64,000 bases of DNA, taken from assembly GCF_027579695.1 (NCBI RefSeq), contig NC_083579.1:68942371-69006370 (forward strand). The letters are read 5' to 3'. Shown here piece after piece: positions 55,763 through 64,000 of this stretch; within the stretch, counting starts at the first letter, position 1, and each line of letters opens with the position of its first letter. Below the pieces are notes generated by a model. The model was not told the DNA's origin, ran no database searches, and saw only the letters and a list, made by a program, of their open reading frames with translations. Both the position numbers and the translations under genes were made by a program. The DNA is from Neoarius graeffei. Taxonomy: Eukaryota > Chordata > Actinopteri > Siluriformes > Ariidae.

Positions 55763-58384
55763 TTGGTGCTCAAAGAATATCTGCAGATGAATCCTACAGA
55801 AAAGCTCTCAAAGCTCAAGAAAGAGTTCTAGATAAGATCCCAATGGCTCTCCCTAAATCTACCAGTGGTAGATGGAGATGAACTCTTTATATATTATTGT
55901 TGAAATTAGTGTTCATTTGTGCTTCAATGTTCCTGGAGACACTTTCAAGGGTTCCACCTTCGGAAAAAAAAAAATCTCTTCTTGTTAATTCAACACTACA
56001 TGTTTATAAAGGATTAGACTACATCTAGCAAGCTGTTTTTGTGTTACTGGTTTTTTTCTGTCACTTTTAAAAACAGTTTCCATGTAGAACCTTACAACAA
56101 TGCTTCCATGCAGAACTCATTTGGAAAGCTAGATCTTTGCCCATTCAGAGATCCATTCGGAGATCCGTTGAGTTCCGATAATGCTGATCTCCTCTGCATC
56201 TGTAAGACCGCGTCAATAACTGACTTCGCAGACACACTACAGTCAAGATACCTAGCTCATGTCAGTCGACGATCGAAGTATATAAAAAAAGGCCAGCCAT
56301 CAAAAACACTAGAAGAGAGAGAGAGAGAGAGAGAGAGTACTTGGTGCTCAAAGAATATCTGCAGATGAATCCTACAGAAAAGCTCTCAAAGCTCAAGAAA
56401 GAGTTCTAGATAAGATCCCAATGGCTCTCCCTAAATCTACCAGTGGTAGATGGAGATGAACTCTTTATATATTATTGTTGAAATTAGTGTTCATTTGTGC
56501 TTCAATGTTCCTGGAGACACTTTCAAGGGTTCCACCTTCGGAAAAAAAAAATCTCTTCTTGTTAATTCAACACTACATGTTTATAAAGGATTAGACTACA
56601 TCTAGCAAGCTGTTTTTGTGTTACTGGTTTTTTTCTGTCACTTTTAAAAACAGTTTCCATGTAGAACCTTACAACGATGCTTCCATGCAGAACTCATTTG
56701 GAAAGCTAGATCTTTGCCCATTCAGAGATCCATTCGGAGATCCGTTGAGTTCCGATAATGCTGATCTCCTCTGCATCTGTAAGACCGCGTCAATAACTGA
56801 CTTCGCAGACACACTACAGTCAAGATACCTAGCTCATGTCAGTCGACGATCGAAGTATATAAAAAAAGGCCAGCCATCAAAAACACTAGAAGAGAGAGAG
56901 AGAGAGTACTTGGTGCTCAAAGAATATCTGCAGATGAATCCTACAGAAAAGCTCTCAAAGCTCAAGAAAGAGTTCTAGATAAGATCCCAATGGCTCTCCC
57001 TAAATCTACCAGTGGTAGATGGAGATGAACTCTTTATATATTATTGTTGAAATTAGTGTTCATTTGTGCTTCAATGTTCCTGGAGACACTTTCAAGGGTT
57101 CCACCTTCGGAAAAAAAAAATCTCTTCTTGTTAATTCAACACTACATGTTTATAAAGCATTAGACTACATCTAGCAAGCTGTTTTTGTGTTACTGGTTTT
57201 TTTCTGTCACTTTTAAAAACAGTTTCCATGTAGAACCTTACAACAATACTTCCATGCAGAACTCATTTGGAAAGCTAGATCTTAGCCCATTCAGAGATCC
57301 ATTCGGAGATCCGTTGAGTTCCGATAATGCTGATCTCCTCTGCATCTGTAAGACCGCGTCAATAACTGACTTCGCAGACACACTACAGTCAAGATACCTA
57401 GCTCATGTCAGTCGACGATCGAAGTATATAAAAAAAGGCCAGCCATCAAAAACACTAGAAGAGAGAGAGAGAGAGTACTTGGTGCTCAAAGAATATCTGC
57501 AGATGAATCCTACAGAAAAGCTCTCAAAGCTCAAGAAAGAGTTCTAGATAAGATCCCAATGGCTCTCCCTAAATCTACCAGTGGTAGATGGAGATGAACT
57601 CTTTATATATTATTGTTGAAATTAGTGTTCATTTGTGCTTCAATGTTCCTGGAGACACTTTCAAGGGTTCCACCTTCGGAAAAAAAAAATCTCTTCTTGT
57701 TAATTCAACACTACATGTTTATAAAGCATTAGACTACATCTAGCAAGCTGTTTTTGTGTTACTGGTTTTTTTCTGTCACTTTTAAAAACAGTTTCCATGT
57801 AGAACCTTACAACAATACTTCCATGCAGAACTCATTTGGAAAGCTAGATCTTAGCCCATTCAGAGATCCATTCGGAGATCCGTTGAGTTCCGATAATGCT
57901 GATCTCCTCTGCATCTGTAAGACCGCGTCAATAACTGACTTCGCAGACACACTACAGTCAAGATACCTAGCTCATGTCAGTCGACGATCGAAGTATATAA
58001 AAAAAGGCCAGCCATCAAAAACACTAGGAGAGAGAGAGAGAGAGTGTACTTGGTGCTCAAAGAATATCTGCAGATGAATCCTACAGAAAAGCTCTCAAAG
58101 CTCAAGAAAGAGTTCTAGATAAGATCCCAATGGCTCTCCCTAAATCTACCAGTGGTAGATGGAGATGAACTCTTTATATATAATTGTTGAAATTAGTATT
58201 CATTTATGCTTCAAGGTTCCTGGAGACACTTTCAAGGGTTCCACCTTCGGAAAAAAAAATCTCTTCTTGTTAATTCAACACTACATGTTTATAAAGCATT
58301 AGACTACATCTAGCAAGCTGTTTTTGTGTTACTGTTTTTTTTCTGTCGACTTTTAAAAACAGTTTCCATGTAGAACCTTACAAC
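55516..58384 (+). repeat. Five-unit tandem array with a shared ORF
   Basis: Units begin at 55516, 56100, 56677, 57246 and 57815 and are 584, 577, 569, 569 and 570 bp. They are nearly identical, differing by a few substitutions and by GA-tract length. Each encodes from MCYWFFSVTFKNSFHVEPYN (the first unit starts later) through FADTLQSRYLAHVSRRSKYI and KKGQPSKTLEERER. Units 3 and 4 read on as EYLVLKEYLQMNPTEKLSKL to a TAG. In units 1, 2 and 5 a different GA length shifts the frame to STWCSKNICR-stop. I do not recognise the protein. The array lies just downstream of the probable first exon, so it is probably intronic. Confidence 0.8.
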
Positions 58385-59783
58385 AGAAGAGTTTCTCTTC
58401 AGAAAGCTTGGAAACATCTCCCATCCAAATCCAAAAGTGCATGAGTCTTTGGAGGAGCTTGTTGAATTGATGGTTCCTTGAGAACCCATTCATGTTACAA
58501 AGTTCCTGGAGGCATGTTCAAGGATTCCACCACTGACACAACCTGCAGAAGCTTTAAAAATCTCTCAACTGAATTCACCAATTGGTCACTGTTTTTAAGG
58601 ATTTTCTAAACTAGAGGAACACTAGGAACACTGTACAATGGAGGATTTCCCTTTCAGAAACGGTTCCAAGTAGAACCCTGTAAGAAAGCTAAAAGCATTG
58701 ACAATCCAAAGAACCCTTGCAGAACCATTTCTGTAAGAGTAAATACTCTAAGGATTAATTTAACACGGCTGGTGTTCATTCAAATGGTGTCGATGAAAGT
58801 GAATTCAAGACAATTCAGCACTTAGTTCAGTGTTCGTTTAAACACTTAAGGGTTCATTCAGTTCTCTTGGTGTCGCCTCAGTCATGCGGGCTTTGCTGTT
58901 TAGATACATAAGTACTATCATCTATAAATGGTTATAAACTCTGAGAACGAATGGCATGAATGGGATTCCCATCACAAGATTAGCTATAGCTCCATAAATA
59001 CCGTACTTAAACCTATCAATGCTGATAAATGTCTATAAATCCCTCTCACAGCAAACCCCTATTGTTCAATTCAACAGCAGATCCTTATTGTCAACTTATT
59101 ACAGTGCTCAGTGTCCAGCTTGACTTACATAAACACCGTAAGTATTAATTAAACACCGGGGATTATACCGTGCACAGACGAGGAACGGCAAGAACGTGAT
59201 TCCCACCGCAGCCGAAGTTCAGAATGGAGACTGATGTATGCATTATGAAATTCCCAAATACAAGAACTTGCCTCCCCTTAATGGATTTCCCAGTTTTTTC
59301 AGTAACACACAGGTGCTAGGAAATGTGTACCGAACACTAATCTCTTGTTACTCACTTTAGGCTATTTGCCATCTGCACATGACATTAAATGCTAAGTGGA
59401 CATCGGGTGATGTATGAGCAATCTGATAAAGCAGCCATCTGACAAACGTCTGAAGAAGTGAATAGTGAGTAGTGCTGAAGGAATGTCTCCACTCAGCCAT
59501 GACTCGCTTTAGGTCGACATTAGAAGGGTAAACTTGGTGGACCTGAGGAATGTATGAGTGGGTTCTGTTCTTTTGAGGTCCTTCTTCTGTTGGGATTTGC
59601 TCTAGAAAAGACATTTGTTTTCCTGGTAACTGCTGATCAATGACCGTATTATTATTATTATTATTATTATTATTACGGAGGCTGTTTTCCTCTTTCAGGA
59701 CTCAAACTGTTCTTAGCCCAAAATGAGAGCATGCATACTCATTCTATCCTGTTCTTGTTTTGAACTGCTGTCTGTAGTCACTA
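58385..59783. other. Decayed flank of the array, then unassigned sequence
   Basis: 58440-58690 resembles the non-ORF half of the array unit (AGTTCCTGGAGGCATGTTCA, AAGTAGAACCCTGTAAG) but is much diverged. The rest shows no gene; an ATT microsatellite lies at 59648-59674. Confidence 0.45.
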
Positions 59784-59925
59784 TTAAAGGAGAACTGAAG
59801 TCATTTTTAAACTTGCTTTATTTCTTAATTAACATGTTATTCAATTCCGTTTTCGGTTTTAGTAACCTTATATCGTGACTCATACTGGCAACTAATTGCA
59901 ATTAAATATTATACTTATCGGCCTA

Positions 59926-60453
59926 CACTACCGTTCAAAAGTTTGGGGTCACTTTGAAATGTCCTTATTTTTGAAAGAAAAGCACTGTTCTTTTCAATGA
60001 AGATCACTTTAAACTAATCAGAAATCCACTCTATACATTGCTAATGTGGTAAATGACTATTCTAGCTGCAAATGTCTGGTTTTTGGTGCAATATCTCCAT
60101 AGGTGTATAGAGGCCCATTTCCAGCAACTATCACTCCAGTGTTCTAATGGTACAATGTGTTTGCTCATTGCCTCAGAAGGCTAATGGATGATTAGAAAAC
60201 CCTTGTACAATCATGTTAGCACAGCTGAAAACATTTGAGCTCTTTAGAGAAGCTATAAAACTGACCTTCCTTTGAGCAGATTGAGTTTCTGGAGCATCAC
60301 ATTTGTGGGGTCGATTAAATGCTCAAAATGGCCAGAAAAATGTCTTGACTATATTTTCTATTCATTTTACAACTTATGGTGGTAAATAAAAGTGTGACTT
60401 TTCATGGAAAACACCAAATTGTCTGGGTGACCCCAAACTTTTGAACGGTAGTA
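59926..60453. mobile_element. Non-autonomous Tc1-like MITE
   Basis: TIRs CACTACCGTTCAAAAGTTTG and CAAACTTTTGAACGGTAGT, TA at 59924-59925 and 60454-60455. 528 bp and no transposase. Confidence 0.92.
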
Positions 60454-60460
60454 TATTTGG

Positions 60461-60771
60461 TGGCGGCACGGTGGTGTAGTGGTTAGCACTGTCGCCTCAC
60501 AGCAAAAAGGTCCTGGGTTCGAGCCCAGTGGCCGACGAGGGCCTTTCTGTGTGGAGTTTGGATGTTGTCTGTGTGGGTTTCCTCCGGTTTCCTCCACAGT
60601 ACAAAGACATGCAGGTTAGGCTAATTGGTGGCTCTAAATTGAGTGTGAATGGTAGTTTGTGTCTCTATGTGCCAGCCCTGCAATGACCCCGCCTCTTGCC
60701 CATAGCCCGCTGGGATAGGCTCCTGCGACCCTGTACAGTATAAGCGGCTACAGATAATGGATGGATGGAGG
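60461..60771 (+). mobile_element. SINE type A, with deletions
   Basis: Head to GGATGGATGGA tail with about 60 bp missing in the body. Its left TSD copy (GCC-TA-TTTGG) was split by the Tc1-like MITE; the right copy GCCTATTTGG is at 60772-60781. Confidence 0.88.
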
Positions 60772-61318
60772 GCCTATTTGGTTTTTAGCCATGTTGAATT
60801 TAGTTCGTTTGGCCCACGGCAGGCGTCGCTTATCCGCGCGATCTTCACGAGACTTGTGCGAGACTTCGAAACATGAAGCGTCAGCCAGGTGTCAGTGCCG
60901 CCATTTTGAAAACTGTTTTCCAAAAGAAATATTGCACAAAAACGAGTTTAAATGACGATTACTGCCTACTTTTTTCAAACTTTTCTGATTGCTATCAAAA
61001 CAAACAAAACTTCCGGCTTGATTACGTCAGCATTCGAAAGAGGGCGCGCGCGTCTTTTGACAACGTTGGCAGATGTCGGTCACTTTGATTTCCGCTGTAC
61101 GTTTTACTTCCGTCCTACGATGTCTCGCACAGGTCTCAACGAATCTTGTTTACGGCCATTGCTTTGACATATGGGCTGATATATTACATAGTATATTTCA
61201 AACACTCATAACTTGCTATAGCAGCGACAAAATAGCGATCAAAAATGCATTCCGATATTTAATAAAATGAGAAATAGAATTTTGATGATAAAAAAAATTG
61301 CCTTCAGTCCTCCTTTAA

Positions 61319-61508
61319 ATCTGGTAATAATTATAAAAGTACATTTTTTGTTTGATACAAACACGATGGCAGCTACTGGTGGTGCCATTTGATGTTAACC
61401 TCCTGGTATTTCTTTCACATGTGCCTATTATTTAGGGAGAAATCTGACTCACGTTGAAACCATCGTGCCTGTCGAAAGTATTCCTGGTGAAGTGTGCACA
61501 CATGTGCA

Positions 61509-61559
<51 letters not shown>

Positions 61560-62128
61560 TACAGTAGATGCATACATCCTACAGCCGTCCTACACGTGGT
61601 TCTCCCTTAGAGCCTTGGCACCTTTTTGCAGATGCAGCTTGTGATCAGAAACACCTGTTTCTCTAATGGCCATCCCTCAACGTTGAAAAGATTTTTTTTT
61701 TTTTTAACGTTAACACTAAACAGACCTGTCATTAGATCGCATGAAAGTCTTATCTCCATTTTTTCTTCTCTTTTAGCAAAGCCTCAGACTTTGACTCCAT
61801 GTGCTTTGTTGCACAAATAAAGCCTTGTACAGGGAGAAGTGACAGAAATCTGTGTATATAAGAATTATGGTCTTCTTTATAAATACAGCTTTTGTTACTA
61901 AAGTCACATTCTCTGCATGCCAATTCAGGACTTGGCATGAAAGCTTAAGGGCATCATATATATATATATTATATGGCTCGTTTCTATATTTTCCAGTAAC
62001 AGCATGTCTCAAATTGGTTTATTTTTCTTAAATCACAGCAATTTTCCAAAGGTTATTGTTTAAAAGTACACAAAACATTCTTTCAACTTCAAACTTTCTT
62101 GAAAATTAGTTACCGTTATCACTTACGT
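61319..62128. other. Unassigned sequence with a GT microsatellite
   Basis: A (GT)n tract at about 61511-61557. No gene or repeat otherwise. Confidence 0.5.
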
Positions 62129-62619
62129 TATACACCGATCAGCCATAACATTAAAACCACTGACAGGCGAACTGAATAACATTGGTTACTGTATCGTTAC
62201 ACTGGCCTCTTTCAAGGCTTGGGATATATTAAGCAGCAAGTGAACAGTCAGTTCTCAAAGTTGATGTGTTGGAAGCAGGAAAAATGGGAAAGCGTAAGGA
62301 TCTGAGTGACTTTGACAAGCGCCAAATTGTGATGGCTAGACCACTGGGTCAGGGCATTTCCAAAACAGCAGGTATTGTGGGGTGTTCCTGGTATACAGTG
62401 GTTAGTACCAAGCTTGTAGAACTCGAGTCCAGGACTTGGACTCGAGTCTGACTCGTACCCTAATTTTAAAGACTCGTGACTTGACTTGGACTTGAGCACT
62501 GATGACTCGGACTCGTGCATTAACTGCATTCTGACTCATAAATTGGAGATGAGGATTCCCATTTTTTCTTTATTTTTTTGTAACATGCCATAATAATTTG
62601 GCATAAGATATTGATATCA

Positions 62620-62983
62620 GGGCGGCACGGTGGTGTAGTGGTTAGCGCTGTCGCCTCACAGCAAGAAGGTCCGGGTTCGAGCCCCGTGGCCGGCGAGGGC
62701 CTTTCTGTGCGGAGTTTGCATGTTCTCCCCGTGTCCGCGTGGGTTTCCTCCGGGTGCTCCGGTTTCCCCCACAGTCCAAAGACATGCAGGTTAGGTTAAC
62801 TGGTGACTCTAAATTGACCGTAGGTGTGAATGTGAGTGTGAATGGTTGTCTGTGTCTATGTGTCAGCCCTGTGATGACCTGGCGACTTGTCCAGGGTGTA
62901 CCCCGCCTTTCGCCCGTAGTCAGCTGGGATAGGCTCCAGCTTGCCTGTGACCCTGTAGAAGGATAAAGCGGCTAGAGAGATGA
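62620..62983 (+). mobile_element. SINE type B, full-length
   Basis: Perfect 13-bp TSD GATATTGATATCA (62607-62619, 62984-62996), inside the BED hAT. Confidence 0.93.
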
Positions 62984-63090
62984 GATATTGATATCAACAT
63001 TAATTTTGATACTAATTTTGTGCAAGAGAATGCACATTCACCTGTTCATACATCATGTTCAGGAACAAACTAACATTTAATGGTGCTAAA

Positions 63091-63321
63091 ATGCCTGGAG
63101 AGAACGCCGCTAGGATTGTCCGCTTTGCTTATACAGACTTCTCGTGCACTGGGAAAAAATGCACTGCTATGTGTTCCACATGTAGAAGAACTATCGAGGA
63201 GATGACGGGGACGACCTCGAACTTCAATCGTCATTTGGCAAGACTCCACCCAGAGAAGGAAGTGACACGCTATGTTCATTACTCTGTTGATAGTGGGCGG
63301 GGCTTGCTTGCTGAGCGATGA
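63091..63321 (+). pseudogene. BED zinc-finger remnant of a hAT transposase
   Basis: The frame begins MPGENAARIVRFAYTDFSCT (an in-frame ATG also exists at 63055). It holds CSTCRRTIEEMTGTTSNFNR and HLARLHPE, giving Cys-x2-Cys, then His-x4-His, the BED finger pattern. BED domains let hAT transposases bind their subterminal repeats. A TGA at 63319 ends the frame after 77 codons. No RNase H-like catalytic core or dimerisation domain follows, so this is a deleted element. Confidence 0.75.
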
Positions 63322-64000
63322 ACTAGCTAGTGTTAACCCTCTCTCATGTTATTTGCCCTGTTGATGGGGGGGGGTTTGCTGAGCGACGAACAAGCTTTTT
63401 ATTTGTTACTTATTAACTAAAATGGGGCAGTCGAGCAGTAACGTTAGTCCAACACAGTAGCAGAGACGGTTTCAGCCACCGTCAAATGGTACGGGTGGAG
63501 TCTTGTTCTTGGACTCGACTTGGATCAATGGTGGACTCGACTCGAAATTTTCTTTAATGACTTGGACTTGACTTGGACTTGAACACTGGGGACTCGAGAC
63601 TGGACTCGGACTCAAGGTTTAGTGACTTGACGACAACACTGGTTAGTGCCTACAAAAAGTGGTCCAAAGAAGGACAACCGGCAAACCGGCAACAGAGTCA
63701 TGGATATCCAAGGTTCATCAATGCACATGGGGAGTGAAGGCTAGCCCATCTGTTCCGATCCCACAGAAGAGCTTCTGTAGCACAGGTTGCTGAAAAAGTT
63801 AATGCTGTCTATGATAGAAAGGTGTCCGAACACACAGTGCATCGCAGCTTTCTGTGTACGGGGCCATGTAGCCACTGACCAATTAGAGTGCCCATACTGA
63901 CCTCTGTCCACCACCAAAAGCACCTACAATGGGCACATGATCATCAGAACTGGACTATGGAGGAAGAGAAGAAAGTGGACTGGTCTGATGAATCATGTTT

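Larger units (their letters stand above)
59784..61318 (+). mobile_element. TTAA-flanked element, copy 2, with nested insertions
   Basis: TTAA at 59784-59787 and 61315-61318 around AGGAGAACTGAAGTCA termini. It is the inverse of 14548-15231. A SINE and a Tc1-like MITE are inserted at its GGCCTATTTGG site. Confidence 0.85.
62409..63641 (+). mobile_element. BED-type hAT family, copy 2
   Basis: Ends CAAGCTTGTAG and CGACAACACTG, flanked by GTTAGTAC and GTTAGTGC (8 bp, one difference). Subterminal GACTCG/CGAGTC motifs are dense on both sides. Unlike copy 1 at 11901 it keeps a BED-finger frame. A type B SINE lies inside. Confidence 0.9.
62131..64000 (+). mobile_element. Tc1-like transposon, split; right end outside window
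   Basis: The left TIR CACCGATCAGCCATAACATT follows a TA. The transposase gene follows and is cut by a hAT at 62409-63641. The element runs off the window at 64000. Confidence 0.88.
62284..64000 (+). pseudogene. Tc1-like transposase, decayed and split
   Basis: It starts [20 protein letters not shown] and runs into the first helix-turn-helix ([17 protein letters not shown]). The hAT splits it at 62408. It resumes as AYKKWSKEGQPANRQQSHGY and ERVSEHTVHR-like sequence (here KVSEHTVHRSFLCTG). In-frame stops lie at HGE-stop (near 63736) and CSH-stop (near 63877). The last visible residues WSDESCF carry the first catalytic Asp. The second and third acidic residues lie beyond the window. It is non-functional. 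Confidence 0.88.

Overview
This window is nuclear DNA from a teleost fish. It has no prokaryotic features: no operons, no Shine-Dalgarno-led ORFs, no CRISPR array. It has many tRNA-headed SINEs, Tc1/mariner, hAT, Harbinger-like and L2-type elements, long microsatellites, short decayed ORFs and GT/AG-bounded exons. The SINE resembles the DANA/Mermaid-type V-SINEs of zebrafish and catfishes, so an otophysan, possibly a catfish, is a reasonable guess. That guess rests on repeat style, not on a diagnostic gene.

Almost every open frame lies in a mobile element, and insertion order can often be read from target-site duplications (TSDs). At 1-14100 there is a Tc1-like end, a TIR element with a THAP-domain exon split by a hAT MITE, SINEs that host other elements, a TIR element carrying a RecQ-like helicase exon with a perfect 9-bp TSD, and a BED-type hAT that contains an LTR-like element and a SINE. 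At 14500-29600 there is a TTAA-flanked element, a 5.8-kb L2-like LINE interrupted twice by DNA transposons, and a 145-bp tandem array rich in AGGTCA nuclear-receptor half-sites. At 29600-44660 there is one possible host exon, a foldback element with about 188-bp arms, a 28S rRNA fragment, three-deep SINE/LINE nesting, a deleted Tc1-like transposon and a solo-LTR-like element. At 46030-48185 one Tc1-like transposon sits inside another, and the inner copy has a nearly intact transposase. At 50000-52240 there is a SINE-plus-spacer tandem duplication and a near-perfect hairpin. At 62131-64000 a decayed Tc1-like transposase gene is split by a BED hAT that itself holds a SINE.

The best host-gene candidate is at about 54360-55275. 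It is a CpG-rich promoter-like stretch followed by a first coding exon for a secreted, arginine-rich protein, ending at a good splice donor. Its presumed first intron holds five near-identical units of about 570-584 bp (55516-58384). Each unit carries the same roughly 110-codon ORF, and a variable GA tract inside that ORF decides its C-terminal frame. I do not recognise the ORF. This array, the helicase-carrying element, the half-site array, and a 66-bp mariner transposase fragment captured inside another transposon are the most unusual items. No defence system, toxin system or virus-like cluster was found.
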